Notes: a model not told the origin generated them from the letters alone. DNA of 64,000 nucleotides from Bremerella alba (GCF_013618625.1 NZ_JABRWO010000004.1:248001-312000); one strand, 5' to 3'. Numbered from the stretch's first letter, positions 45,530 through 59,668 are shown. Translations and numbers: made by a program.

Positions 45530-47172
45530 CCCTGCACAGGGTTATCCGCCGAGGCTTCTTCCTCCGCATTTTGCTGCATGCGTTTCTTATGGATGCCGGC
45601 CATCGCTTCGGCAGCACCAGGGACGAACTGGATGATGGAGTCGAATGCATCACGCGGCAGGCTGACCAGGTCGGTCGGCTCGACGGCCCGAACGGTCGCG
45701 CTGCGAGCACTATGGGAAAGCAGCGCCATCTCGCCGATGACGTCTCCTTCGCCAGTTGTGTTAATCACGCGGCCGTCGACTTCGATCTCGAGCTTGCCTT
45801 TGGCGACGAAGTATAGCCGGTCGCCAAAGTCACCTTGGTGAAAGAGCGTTTGCCCGGCGGCCAAGTGCTCGCGGCGAACCCGTTGTTCGTTATGGACGTT
45901 CAGCTGAGTGATGTCGCGGGGAAGGAAGAAGTCTTTCAGCCAGTCCATAAACACGCGGATTTTGCGATCCAAACCGGGCATCTTGCCAACGTAAATTGCA
46001 CGCCACATGACCCAGGCAATGAAGCCAGAGAACGTGAAGCCAAGTACTTCCGCTACCGCACAGCGTGCACCGAGCGAAGCCAATTTGCCGAGCCCGGCGA
46101 ACTTGAATCGTTTGCGTGGTTTATCCTGCATGGTAGCCAGGATGTTCTCGGCACAGATCACTGCCTGACGCACGGCATACTGCGCCGTTGGCGGACTGTT
46201 GTAACCTTCGCCGCTGGGAACGGCTGCGCAGTCCCCCAAACTCCAGACGTTGGGGTGACTGGGCGACTCCATTTCGTCGCTTACGACAATACGCCCTCGC
46301 TCGCGCTGTAGCGGCGTATCGAGAATCACCTGATGCGGCTCGGTGGGTACGGTGGCCACGACGGTTCGCGCGGGAATGATGACCTCTTCCTTGGTCGCCT
46401 TACACATCATGATGGCGCGATCGGCCGAGACTTCGTGCAGCCGATGCTCGAGCACGATATTGATGCCTCGTTTACGTAGCAGCTTGTCTGCGTAGGTCGC
46501 CAGGTTTTCCTTCATCTCTGGCAAGATACGATCGGCACTTTGGACCAAAACCATGCGTAAGTCGTTCTTCGCGATTCGAGGAAACGAACGAACTGCCTTT
46601 TTGAGAAAGTCGTCCATTTCAGCGATGCACTCGACGCCAGAAAAGCCGCCGCCAGCGACCACGAAAGTTAACAGCCGCTCGCGTTCTTCGGGGTCGTCGC
46701 AAACGCTCGCTTCTTCCAGCATCTGTACGATATGATTTCGCAGACGCAGCGCATCTCCCAGGTACTTAAACGGGATCGCGTGCTCGTACATGCCAGGCAC
46801 CATATTGTGGGCCAGCTGATTTCCTAGCGCAACAACCAAGTGGTCGTAGTGAAGCGTTTCAGAACGAGGCACACGCCCTGGCGCAAGCTGGACGGTTTTG
46901 TTGACGACGTCGATCTTCTCGACCTGGCGCGTGTACAGCACAACCCCTGGCGCCGTGCGGCGAATGGGGCTGATGACGTGCAACTGCTCTATCGCTCCTG
47001 AGACCACTTCGGGAAGCAGCGGCTGGAAGGTGATGTAGTTCTCTTCGCTGACGAGAATCACTTCAACATCCAGGTTCGCTTTATGAAAGCGTTTCAGTCG
47101 CCGCAGGAGTTCGCTCGCCGTATAAACGCCGCCGAAGCCACCACCGAGAATGACAATCCGTTTCTTTTCCAT
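45526..47172 (-). CDS. NDH-2-like oxidoreductase fused to a cyclic-nucleotide-binding domain
   Basis: 548 residues from the ATG at 47172 (GGAAG five bases upstream; a TTG one codon earlier is possible). The N-terminal part is a type-II NADH dehydrogenase/FAD oxidoreductase: VILGGGFGGVYTASELL (FAD Rossmann), FVVAGGGFSGVECIAEM (NAD Rossmann), NVWSLGDCAAVPSGEGY (FAD). A membrane-associating region follows (FSGFIAWVMWRAIYVG). The C-terminal ~110 residues are a cNMP-binding domain: LFHQGDFGDRLYFVAKGKLE and GEMALLSHSARSATVRA resemble the phosphate-binding cassette. The fusion suggests that NADH oxidation or membrane docking responds to a nucleotide. Confidence 0.92.
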   Translation of the reverse strand: MEKKRIVILGGGFGGVYTASELLRRLKRFHKANLDVEVILVSEENYITFQPLLPEVVSGAIEQLHVISPIRRTAPGVVLYTRQVEKIDVVNKTVQLAPGRVPRSETLHYDHLVVALGNQLAHNMVPGMYEHAIPFKYLGDALRLRNHIVQMLEEASVCDDPEERERLLTFVVAGGGFSGVECIAEMDDFLKKAVRSFPRIAKNDLRMVLVQSADRILPEMKENLATYADKLLRKRGINIVLEHRLHEVSADRAIMMCKATKEEVIIPARTVVATVPTEPHQVILDTPLQRERGRIVVSDEMESPSHPNVWSLGDCAAVPSGEGYNSPPTAQYAVRQAVICAENILATMQDKPRKRFKFAGLGKLASLGARCAVAEVLGFTFSGFIAWVMWRAIYVGKMPGLDRKIRVFMDWLKDFFLPRDITQLNVHNEQRVRREHLAAGQTLFHQGDFGDRLYFVAKGKLEIEVDGRVINTTGEGDVIGEMALLSHSARSATVRAVEPTDLVSLPRDAFDSIIQFVPGAAEAMAGIHKKRMQQNAEEEASADNPVQG

Positions 47173-47426
47173 CAAGTCTTCCGCTGCCTGTGAAGAACTG
47201 CTGAGTCTACAATCCGCCTTCGGTCGCCTATTGTAACCAGTTTATTCGCTACAATCGATTCATGACGCTTGCACCAGATTAATGCCCTTTTTACAGTAAA
47301 AACGAGCGACCGGCGTGGCATCATTGGTGTTCATTCAACAATTGAGTTCCGCGCCCAGGCTTTCGCCACAACCATCATTTATTTGAGAAAGTACCTTGCG
47401 CCGCCGTTGGTGCTGGTAAGCATTGC

Positions 47427-48191
47427 ATGAAGATTCGTCTGCTTATGCCGTCCGTCGAGCCCAAAAGCCGACTACAGTTCACGGTCTCGGTCTTGATAGA
47501 CGAGCATATCGCTATCGACACCGGAGGGCTCCCTTACTTGGGCGATATCGACTCTCAACGTGCGGTCGATCACGTGCTGCTCACTCATTCGCACATCGAC
47601 CACATCGGCGGACTGCCCCTTTTTCTTGACAATATCTACGCGCCGACTCCTGAGTGTCCCACCGTCTACACGGGGGAAGCGACTTGGAACTGTCTGGAAA
47701 GTCACCTCTTCAACGACAAGGTCTGGCCTGATCTCGAGCGAATTGCCGGAGACGAATTTCCTTTCTATCGCAAGCAAATCCTCGACCCGCATCGACCGAT
47801 TACCATTGCCGACTACCGGGTCACCCCAATTCCGCTCGAGCACATCGTACCCACGCTGGGGTATGTCTTTGAAACGGAGACAGGCGGCGCCCTGTTTGCC
47901 TGGGATACGGCTCCATTTCTGGAATTTGAAAAGATCGTTCAGTCGATCCCCAACTTGAAGATCATTTTCTTGGACGCCAGCTTCCCCAACCAAATGCAGT
48001 GGCTGGCCGAGAAGAGTCTTCACACAACGCCGGGGCAGTTCCAACGACAGATCGAACATATAGCACCCGATGTGCGCATCGTCGCAGTGCACCTAAAGCC
48101 AGGCTTCCACGATCAGGTGTGCGAAGAACTGAAAGCACTAGGTTTGTCGAACGTGGAAGTTGCCTGCCGCGAGACGGTGTACGAGATCTAA
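47427..48191 (+). CDS. MBL-fold metallohydrolase
   Basis: 254 residues. The zinc motif H-x-H-x-D-H is exact (HSHIDHIGGLPLFLD), with HIVPTLGYVFETE and FAWDTAPFLE further along and a late His in VAVHLKPGFH. It resembles 3',5'-cyclic-nucleotide phosphodiesterase/RNase Z-type branches, which would sit well next to the cNMP-binding NDH-2 (separated by 254 bases, divergent), but this link is inference. No signal peptide. Convergent with the aldolase gene. Confidence 0.88.
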   Translation: MKIRLLMPSVEPKSRLQFTVSVLIDEHIAIDTGGLPYLGDIDSQRAVDHVLLTHSHIDHIGGLPLFLDNIYAPTPECPTVYTGEATWNCLESHLFNDKVWPDLERIAGDEFPFYRKQILDPHRPITIADYRVTPIPLEHIVPTLGYVFETETGGALFAWDTAPFLEFEKIVQSIPNLKIIFLDASFPNQMQWLAEKSLHTTPGQFQRQIEHIAPDVRIVAVHLKPGFHDQVCEELKALGLSNVEVACRETVYEI

Positions 48192-48220
48192 GAGCTCGAA
48201 GTGGAATGTGAGCAGGAGAA

Positions 48221-49279
48221 CTATTGGTACAACTTCGCCAAACGGTCGTGGTAGGGACCATCGCCCATCAGGTCCAGGCTTTTCGCCAGGCGTTTTTGAT
48301 CGGACTTGCGGGGCAGGTCTTCCAGCGCGTCGAGGACCTTTTCGATCTTCTCGGTTTCCAAACTGGACGTCAGCGGCAAGCCCAGGCCCATGATGAACTT
48401 GGCTCGCTGCAGGTCGGCGAACTTGGCCGGGTCGTCTTGCATTGCTTCAAAGAGGGCGGTAACGGCCTTTTGCGATAGAGACAGTTCGTCCCAGTCGTGC
48501 TGCTTGGCCGCATCCAGCATGTACAAGTATTGATAAACGGCGAATGACATCGGACCCGATGTGACCCCGACGCGCTGCTTGTTCTCGATGTTCGAGCGAG
48601 GCCCTTCGCTGAGGGCCTGAGCGAGATGCGGGTCCCAGCCTTGGACGATCTTCAACTTGGCCAAACGCGGACTGAGAAGGTACTCGCGGGTACTCTTCAA
48701 ATAGTCGGCTTCGGTGATCTTGGCGGCAACAATCTTGTCGCCGCCCGGCAGATCGAGCAGCTTTTCGGTGGCGGTCGCCGGCAGGGAAACACCGCTGACG
48801 TCAGGAATGGAATAAACGCCCACGGCCATGCCCGCTTCGGCGATCATCTCGACCAGGGGACGCATGTTCTCTACGATCTGGGCATCGGTGGCATGGGCCG
48901 GCAAGTTGGTGCCAGGACGGATAAAAATCACCGGGTAGGCATGCTCTCGCAACAAAGCGATCAACTTACGGTTCGCTTCCTCACCGTCTTCAGGGCGGAG
49001 CAGGGCCATGCGTACCAGCGAAGGTGCATTAGCTTGCGCCGCCACCTCGAACCAACGCTCAAGCTCTTCGACCGTCCGCAAATGTCCATGCCCGGTGGAA
49101 GCGGCCAGCAACACAGCTTCGGCGCCGGCAGCAGACAGCTTTTCGAGATAGCTAATCAACCGCTGCTCGTCCAGCTTGCGCCGCGGAAGATCGCCACAGG
49201 TCGGGTCGAAGCAGGCAACCGTCGCGGCCGGGTAGTTCTCGATCGGATCGCTAAGAATCTTCTGGGCAAGATCGTTCAT
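48221..49279 (-). CDS. DapA-superfamily class I aldolase
   Basis: 352 residues from the ATG at 49279; a frame to 49330 lies across the upstream terminator and is rejected. TIM-barrel of the dihydrodipicolinate synthase/N-acetylneuraminate lyase family: AAGAEAVLLAASTGHGHLRT, VIFIRPGTNLPAHATD, and the Schiff-base lysine in KIVAAKITEADYLK. The usual Y-N-x-P motif is VGVYSIPDVSG. Compared with true DapA the length is greater and the active-site details differ, so it probably cleaves or condenses another pyruvate-derived substrate. It lies after the gltBD operon, separated by a terminator. Confidence 0.85.
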   Translation of the reverse strand: MNDLAQKILSDPIENYPAATVACFDPTCGDLPRRKLDEQRLISYLEKLSAAGAEAVLLAASTGHGHLRTVEELERWFEVAAQANAPSLVRMALLRPEDGEEANRKLIALLREHAYPVIFIRPGTNLPAHATDAQIVENMRPLVEMIAEAGMAVGVYSIPDVSGVSLPATATEKLLDLPGGDKIVAAKITEADYLKSTREYLLSPRLAKLKIVQGWDPHLAQALSEGPRSNIENKQRVGVTSGPMSFAVYQYLYMLDAAKQHDWDELSLSQKAVTALFEAMQDDPAKFADLQRAKFIMGLGLPLTSSLETEKIEKVLDALEDLPRKSDQKRLAKSLDLMGDGPYHDRLAKLYQ

Positions 49280-49297
49280 GGGGGCACACTCTGGCAA

Positions 49298-49332
49298 TAA
49301 AAAAAGGGTGAGTCGATTTCGGCGACTCACCC
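49298..49332 (-). terminator. Intrinsic terminator of the gltBD operon
   Basis: On the minus strand a perfect 10-bp stem (GGGTGAGTCG/CGACTCACCC, 49306-49315 and 49323-49332), loop of seven bases, is followed by seven U residues. It closes transcripts coming from gltD and isolates the downstream aldolase gene. Confidence 0.85.
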
Positions 49333-49393
49333 TAGCTTAGGGAATTTCAGGTGAAATGAAACACCTTGTTTTGTTGGTTCGGTGGGGAAGCTC

Positions 49394-49430
49394 GTCACCC
49401 TAGCCCTCTCCCCCAAGGGGCGAGAGAGCG
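49394..49430. repeat. Dispersed repeat copy, CCCTAGCCCTCTCCC
   Basis: TCACCCTAGCCCTCTCCCCC followed by AAGGGGCGAGAG is in the opposite orientation to the repeat at 13953-13990 and shares the CCCTAGCCCTCTCCC core. It lies between the terminator and the gltD stop. Confidence 0.6.
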
Positions 49431-49466
49431 AATCCTCGCTTTTCTTTCGAGAAACGCGTTTTCTAT

Positions 49467-50922
49467 TTACGGCAGCGAGCTAACGCCCATCAGGTACTTA
49501 TCGCACTCGCGAGCGGCGGCACGGCCTTCGTTGATGGCCCAGACGACCAGGCTCTGACCACGGCGACAGTCGCCGGCGGCGAACACACCGTCGATCGAGG
49601 TAGCAAAGCGACCGTACTCGGCTTTGAAATTGGAACGTTGGTCCGTTTCCATGCCAAGCTTTTCAACCAAGGTCGCTTCGGGACCAAGGAAGCCCATTGC
49701 CAGCAGGACGATGTCGGCCTTGAAGACCTTCTCGCTGCCAGGGACTTCGGCCATATTCCAGCGACCGCTGTCGTCTTTGGTCCACTGCACGGTCACGGTC
49801 TTGATGCCAGCCAGGTTGCCGTTGCCATCGTCGACGAATTCCTTGGACAGTACGCAGAACTCACGCGGATCGTTGCCGAACTTCGCTTCTGCTTCCTGGT
49901 GACCATAGTCAACGCGGTAAACGCGAGCCCATTGCGGCCAAGGGTTGTCTGGGGCGCGATCCTCAGGCGGCTTGGGCAGCAGTTCAAAGTTGACCATGCT
50001 GCTGCAGCCGTGGCGGATCGAGGTGCCGATGCAGTCGGTACCCGTGTCACCACCACCGATGACAATAACATCCTTGCCTGCGGCGGAAATGTAGTTACCG
50101 TCTTTAAGCTCTGAGTCCAACAGGCTCTTGGTGTTGGCTCTCAGGAAGTCCATGGCGAAATGAACGCCGTTGAGCTCACGACCCGGGATCGGCAGATCGC
50201 GGGGCTTGGTTGCACCGACGGCCAAGATGATGGCGTCGTTCTGCTCATTCAGCTCGGCCATGTCGATGTTCTGACCGACGTGAGCATTGGTGACGAATTT
50301 GATACCGGCGGCTTCCATCAAATCGACTCGACGCTGGACGGTGTCCTTGTCGAGCTTCATGTTCGGAATGCCATACATCAGCAGACCACCGATGCGGTCG
50401 TCGCGTTCGTACACGGTAACGTTGTGACCGACCTTGTTCAGCTGTTCGGCCGCAGCCAATCCAGCCGGACCGGAACCGATTACAGCAACCTTCTTACCGG
50501 TGCGGTGCTCAGGCACCATCGTGGTGACCCAACCCTCTTCAAAGCCGCGATCGATGATCGAACATTCGATGTTCTTGATTGCGACCGGTGGGTTGGTAAT
50601 ACCCAGCACACAAGCGTTTTCGCAAGGAGCCGGACACACACGACCGGTGAACTCGGGGAAATTGTTCGTCTTGTGCAGACGATCCAAAGCTTCCCGCCAA
50701 CGGCCTTTGTAGATCAGGTCGTTCCACTCGGGAATTAGGTTATCGACAGGGCATCCGGTCGTACTTTGGCAGAACGGAACGCCACAGTCCATGCACCGAG
50801 CGCCCTGCGTTTGCAGATGACTGTCGGTGACCTCGATTTGAAATTCGTTGTAGTCGTTGATGCGAACCAGCGGATCACGGTAGGGAATGGTGTTCCGCTG
50901 AAATTCCATAAACCCAGTAGGC

Positions 50923-50930
<8 letters not shown>
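49467..50930 (-). CDS. gltD: Glutamate synthase small subunit
   Basis: 487 residues. NADPH-dependent subunit that feeds electrons to GltB. N-terminal Fe-S motif [20 protein letters not shown], the FAD site [16 protein letters not shown], the NADPH site [17 protein letters not shown], and the late FAD block [22 protein letters not shown] sits before the ATG at 50930, which lies inside the last codons of gltB (overlap of eight bases), so the two are translationally coupled. The family also includes other oxidoreductases, but the gene order fixes the name. Confidence 0.96.
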
Positions 50931-55533
<4,603 letters not shown>

Positions 55534-55609
55534 GGTTCTACCTTCTTCTAGCTAATACGTCGGGCACGCGCGCCCGGTGTCTTCAATGGGGGTGTTGGAT
55601 CAAGTCGTT

Positions 55610-55652
55610 AGACAAGATCTCCGCAGGCTTATTCCCCGTGGAGACTTTGTCT
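55610..55652 (-). promoter_or_regulatory. Imperfect hairpin between the LysR gene and gltB
   Basis: AGACAAGATCTCC (55610-55622) pairs with GGAGACTTTGTCT (55640-55652) with two central mismatches and a 17-base loop. It lies 16 bases beyond the LysR stop and 77 bases before gltB, so it may end the LysR transcript or form part of the gltB leader. A short CGGGC/GCCCG hairpin is nearby at 55561-55576. Confidence 0.4.
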
Positions 55653-55668
55653 TCGAGCGGGGAACGTT

Positions 55669-56667
55669 CTAAGTGCGTGCCGAAACTCCGTTTTCAAGAT
55701 CACTTTTGGCGTCGGCAGCTTCGTCATTCGTAAAGCCGGCCGCCACCGGTTTGACTTCCGTCTCAGAGCCATCGGCTTCCGAGTTTTCTGCTTTTTCGTG
55801 CAGCAGTTGAATGAAACGGCGAGCCGTCTTCCCCAACTCTTTCCCTTGCCGGGTCACGATACCCAACGGACGGGACAGGGGAGCTCCTTCGATAGGCACT
55901 GCCACGAGGGATCCGGTTTCCAATTCGCGTGTTACCGTATCAATGGGTAACAGGCCAAAACCGGCCTCGATCTCGATGGCCCGCTTGATAGTCTCGATGT
56001 TGTCAAATTCCATGACAACTTGAACGTCGGCCCCGGCAGAGGAAAGCACAAAATCGATTTCGCGACGAATCTGCAATCGAGTGTCGAAACCGACCATGCG
56101 GCGACTATCGAGTTCGTCGAGCCAGACCGTTTCTCGATCGGCGAGTTCGCAGCCAGGTGCGCAGACGAGGAACATCGGTTCCTCTCGCCACATATCGACT
56201 TTGATACTTTTGGACGCCTTCGGGTAGCTAACCAGCCCAAAGTCGACTTGATCGGTTTCGACCAACTGCACCACCGTGTCGGGATGATGATATTGGAGCC
56301 GAACATTCGCTTTCGGGTGCTTGGCTAAGAATTCCTGAACGCAGGCATTCATATGGCTGAGACCTACCGAGTAGATCGAAGCAATGGTTACCTGCCCTGC
56401 GAGTTCCTTATGAAACGTGCGGACGTCCTCTTCCAAGGCATAATATCGCTGGACGAGTTGGCGGCAGCCTTGGTAATACAACTCACCTTCAGCAGTGGGA
56501 ACCAAGGGCCGTTTTGAGCGATCGATAAGCTTCACACCAAGACGTTCCTCTAGCTGGTGTACAACCTGGCTAGCGCCAGATTGCGAAATGCCGTTCTCGT
56601 CCGCGGCTCTTGAGAAGCTCCGCTGACCGACGACATCGCAAAACACCTTGAGGGACTTTACGTGCAT
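55669..56667 (-). CDS. LysR-family transcriptional regulator, upstream of gltBD
   Basis: 332 residues; AAGGACG precedes the ATG. N-terminal winged helix-turn-helix: MHVKSLKVFCDVVGQRSFSR, then AADENGISQSGASQVVHQLE and LGVKLIDRSKRPLVPTAEG. A LysR effector-binding domain follows (VTIASIYSVGLSHMNA, VRLQYHHPDTVVQLVETDQV, IEAGFGLLPIDTV). Its C-terminus has an extra acidic tail of about 40 residues. Same strand and directly upstream of gltB; in Bacillus a LysR protein (GltC) controls gltAB, though divergently. A nitrogen-linked role is therefore an inference. Confidence 0.85.
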   Translation of the reverse strand: MHVKSLKVFCDVVGQRSFSRAADENGISQSGASQVVHQLEERLGVKLIDRSKRPLVPTAEGELYYQGCRQLVQRYYALEEDVRTFHKELAGQVTIASIYSVGLSHMNACVQEFLAKHPKANVRLQYHHPDTVVQLVETDQVDFGLVSYPKASKSIKVDMWREEPMFLVCAPGCELADRETVWLDELDSRRMVGFDTRLQIRREIDFVLSSAGADVQVVMEFDNIETIKRAIEIEAGFGLLPIDTVTRELETGSLVAVPIEGAPLSRPLGIVTRQGKELGKTARRFIQLLHEKAENSEADGSETEVKPVAAGFTNDEAADAKSDLENGVSART

Positions 56668-57128
56668 GAACGTCCTTGGAAAGTGAAGGGGGAACTATGC
56701 GGAATTTACATACTGGTGAAATCCAAGATTAAAATCCGAAATGTAAGGTTATTGACCCCAGCCCCCATCGTCAAGCATGTTGAGGTTTAATTTCCCTAAG
56801 TTTGCCGAGCGAGAAAAGTCGTAAATTACCTAAGTTGTGATGTGGTCACAAATTAGCCTCTCGACATGCATTCCATTAAACGCCCTCTCCGGGAAATAGC
56901 TGTGCGTTATTTTCCGTTAAGGTTTGCCGCTTTGAAAAGTGCTAGCAATTACGGGCGCATCAAAGAGGCACGCCTTACGACGTGCCTAGCATTACCGAGA
57001 CTGAACTTAGGAACCCATCGCTGCTGTTGAGCTAAGACGGACACTCCCTTTTTGTCAGGAAAACCCGTCAGCAATTACAGCAAATTGCGTCACAACAAAG
57101 CACATATAACTTCGCGCAGATTGTGTTT
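56668..57128. other. Intergenic region upstream of the LysR gene
   Basis: 461 bases, AT-richer than flanks. A hairpin AGGCACG (56966-56972)/CGTGCCT (56981-56987) with an outer TGCTAG/CTAGCA pair is the only structure I see; it is weakly terminator-like for the upstream cyclophilin gene. No coding signal. Confidence 0.5.
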
Positions 57129-58262
57129 CTACGGCGCTTTGTTCGGCTCATAGGCATGATCGCGTTTGCGAATCACTTCGGCCTTCAAGATGCGATCAGC
57201 CGTGGGTGTTGAAAGACCTCCAGGCTCGCGACGCGTGAGCTTGGAAAGGTTCTCCTTTCCTTCGACAACACGCCCGAAAACAGTGTGCTTTCCATCGAGA
57301 TGGGGCGTTGCCTGGAACGTCAGGAAGAACTGAGAGCCGCCCGTATTCTTGCCAGCATGTGCCATGCTAAGCGTGCCGGCAAAGTGATGTCGGGCATCAT
57401 CCTCGTAGCATTCGCAAAAGATGTTGTATCCAGGTCCGCCACTACCATCTCCCTTGGGATCACCACCCTGAGCCATGAAATGAGGCAATACCCGGTGAAA
57501 CGGGAGACCATCGTAAAACTTCTTCTCGACCAAATTGACGAAGTTTCCCACGGTATCCGGGGCTTCGTTTTCGTAAAGCTCGATCACCAAGTCTCCCTGG
57601 GTGGTCGACAGCTTAACCCGGGGAAGATCGTTTGCTTCGGCTTCCTTTGCCCGCAGCTCTGCTTCGCGAGCCCACTTTTCCTTGAGCTCTGTCGCCATCA
57701 TTCCATTCTGACCGACGCGTTCATCGATCGGCAGCATCTTTTCTCGTAGCTTCTTGAAGGCCGTTTCAGCTTCTTCAAAGTGGTCTGCCCCAAACGCGGC
57801 GACGACCTGATCGGCCAGCAGTTCGTTTTCGTCGAATCCGTTATCCAGCAGCATGTGAACCAAGCGATATGCCCGCGGATAATCATCCTTCTCCAGGGAG
57901 TCGGACAAGACTTTGGCCAGAAAAAGCTTGGCGTCCTGGTCGTCCGGCGAGGCTGCCAGGCGGTTAACCGCCGCGTCCTCGATCTTAGGTAATAAATCCA
58001 TCCCGCTCTTCAAGACTTCATTATATTCCTTGCGTAGCTTGGGTAAGTCTTTCTCGGGCGCCAACCGATAGGCCTGCTGAATCCGGCGAAGCTCGGTAAT
58101 GATCACCTTCCACTCGCCCATCATTTTGTCGAAATCATCATTTGCACCGGCAGATGCAGCCGCTTCGGGCTCAACGGCAGCCTCGTCAGGAGCTTGAGCC
58201 AGGACAGTCGCAGGAACAAAACAGGCCAACAGCAGGACTAACCATAACGTTCGGGCAGGCAT
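57129..58262 (-). CDS. Secreted cyclophilin-type peptidyl-prolyl isomerase with helical N-domain
   Basis: 377 residues; GGAG before the ATG. Signal peptide ends near VLAQAP. A helical, TPR-like region spans about residues 45-200 (DAKLFLAKVLSDSLEKDDYP, then RAYRLVHMLLDNGF). The C-terminal cyclophilin domain starts near 215: VKLSTTQGDLVIELYENEAP, FYDGLPFHRVLPHFMAQGGD (catalytic Arg and Phe/Met), GTLSMAHAGKNTGGSQFFLT and HLDGKHTVFGRVVEG. It would help fold exported proteins in the periplasm. A UPF0316 gene lies upstream. Confidence 0.93.
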   Translation of the reverse strand: MPARTLWLVLLLACFVPATVLAQAPDEAAVEPEAAASAGANDDFDKMMGEWKVIITELRRIQQAYRLAPEKDLPKLRKEYNEVLKSGMDLLPKIEDAAVNRLAASPDDQDAKLFLAKVLSDSLEKDDYPRAYRLVHMLLDNGFDENELLADQVVAAFGADHFEEAETAFKKLREKMLPIDERVGQNGMMATELKEKWAREAELRAKEAEANDLPRVKLSTTQGDLVIELYENEAPDTVGNFVNLVEKKFYDGLPFHRVLPHFMAQGGDPKGDGSGGPGYNIFCECYEDDARHHFAGTLSMAHAGKNTGGSQFFLTFQATPHLDGKHTVFGRVVEGKENLSKLTRREPGGLSTPTADRILKAEVIRKRDHAYEPNKAP

Positions 58263-58397
58263 TCAACGAACTCCTATTTCACTGCGAGCCCATTAAGGGC
58301 GCATCTTGGGGGGCAAATTCAATCTCCCGATTCTTTAGTACGGCTGCCCAGGGGTCAAGCAGCGGTAAGCCAGTTTACGCCCGTAACACCCAGGAAT

Positions 58398-58970
58398 TCA
58401 CTTCATCTTGAAGACCGCACGCCAACCAGTCGCATGCGGTAAGGCTTCGGCAAATCGCTCGCTTTGCTCTTGTACCGGCTCGACCGTATAGAACACGTTC
58501 GGTTTAAGAAACTTGACGATTTTCAAAAGCTTGGTAACTTCACGTCTCGAGCAACGCACATAAATCAGGTCGACTGGCCCCTCCACACCTTCTCCCTCGA
58601 AGGTGGTGGCACGAAAGCCACTTGTCCGCAATGTCCGCACGATCTCTGAATCGTCCTCTTGGGCAATGATTCGCACGACCACCGAGCCTAGAGCCAATTT
58701 TCGCTCAAGCCCGATGCCTACGGCGTTGCCCAGCGCGAAACCGCCTGCGTAAGCAACCATCAACATCGGACTATCTGAAACCCCCATGATGACCTGCGAC
58801 AGGGCCGCGATCCAAATCAGAACTTCAAAGAAGCCTAACACGACCGACAAGCCCATTCGTCCTTGAACGACGCAGATGGTGCGCAGCGTCCCGATTGAGA
58901 CGTCCACCATACGGACCAGGAAGATCAACAGCGCCAAAACCCAGGGCGATAATTCCGAAAGCCATTCCAT
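58398..58970 (-). CDS. UPF0316 / DUF2179-type membrane protein
   Basis: 190 residues from the ATG at 58970; a frame start at 59060 adds 30 polar residues before the first helix. Three membrane segments: SPWVLALLIFLVRMVDVSIG (with the conserved DVSIGTLRTI), GLSVVLGFFEVLIWIAALS and MLMVAYAGGFALGNAVGIGL. The soluble C-terminal domain contains VVVRIIAQEDDSEIVRTLRT and RATTFEGEGVEGPVDLIYVR, matching DUF2179 (YitT/UPF0316 families). Probably binds a small ligand and regulates a membrane process; unknown. Confidence 0.85.
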   Translation of the reverse strand: MEWLSELSPWVLALLIFLVRMVDVSIGTLRTICVVQGRMGLSVVLGFFEVLIWIAALSQVIMGVSDSPMLMVAYAGGFALGNAVGIGLERKLALGSVVVRIIAQEDDSEIVRTLRTSGFRATTFEGEGVEGPVDLIYVRCSRREVTKLLKIVKFLKPNVFYTVEPVQEQSERFAEALPHATGWRAVFKMK

Positions 58971-59668
58971 CTGACGACTACCGAAGGGGTGAGAACCGGA
59001 AATTGAAGCGTCGTATTCTATCTCCGGTCTGACAGTCAGGGGAGAGCAGAAGCGGTGCATACACAGGGAAGGCGGGCACCCGTATAGAAGGCTCGCTGAG
59101 ACATGTTTCCTGTAAGAAGTTTTTCGAAATTAACTCGCATTGAGCAGGAGCACCATTGGATGTGTTCAAACGATCTCTTGCTTGTTACGAACAGGAAAGA
59201 ATCGAGACGAGAATCTCGCGACATAGGTGGCGGAGCGTTCCATTTGAACTTATCTAGCCGCAACCGATTTCCTTCGCAGAGAGGTCCCACGTCGCTTATT
59301 CCTACAGGCCCTGCTTAGTGGCAACTTGGCTGTGACAGGCGGAGTCGCTTTAGAAAAGAATCCAAACCACCCACTTCGCCAAACGAAAGGCCGTTGACAG
59401 TGGGCAATCAGACGAGCAAGCGGATATTCAGTTGCAGCAACGGAAAGAGGATGTTATCGATCGCCTGAAAGTCCCAGCGCAAGTTACATCGGCAATCACT
59501 GGAAAGACAAGCCGGAAAGCTACCAGGAAAAGAACACCTTGGCTGCACCGCCTATTACTTATAATCTCGATGAAAGCTGGCCGCACGAGCGGCATGCGTG
59601 GATCTAATCTACTTCCGGTTGCTCGCCGCTGCCAATGCCGGTCAGCGTTGTGACTGACTTACCGGCGA
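58971..59668. other. Gene-poor region with a possible decayed coding fragment
   Basis: Almost 700 bases with no intact gene. The only coding-like part is at 59434-59607 (listed separately). Several short frames on both strands lack domains and start signals. Confidence 0.45.
59434..59607 (+). pseudogene. Possible C-terminal gene remnant
   Basis: An open frame without a start ends at the TAA at 59605-59607. It encodes SPSASYIGNHWKDKPESYQE followed by KNTLAAPPITYNLDESWPHE and RHAWI, a composition that looks like real protein (Trp, Tyr, His and Asn in natural proportions). No start codon or upstream continuity is seen, so it may be the end of a disrupted gene. Family not recognised. Confidence 0.3.

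Noticed and set aside
59103-59653. Two short plus-strand frames (59103-59318 and 59432-59653)
   Set aside because: No ribosome-binding site, no domain, and basic low-complexity sequence.
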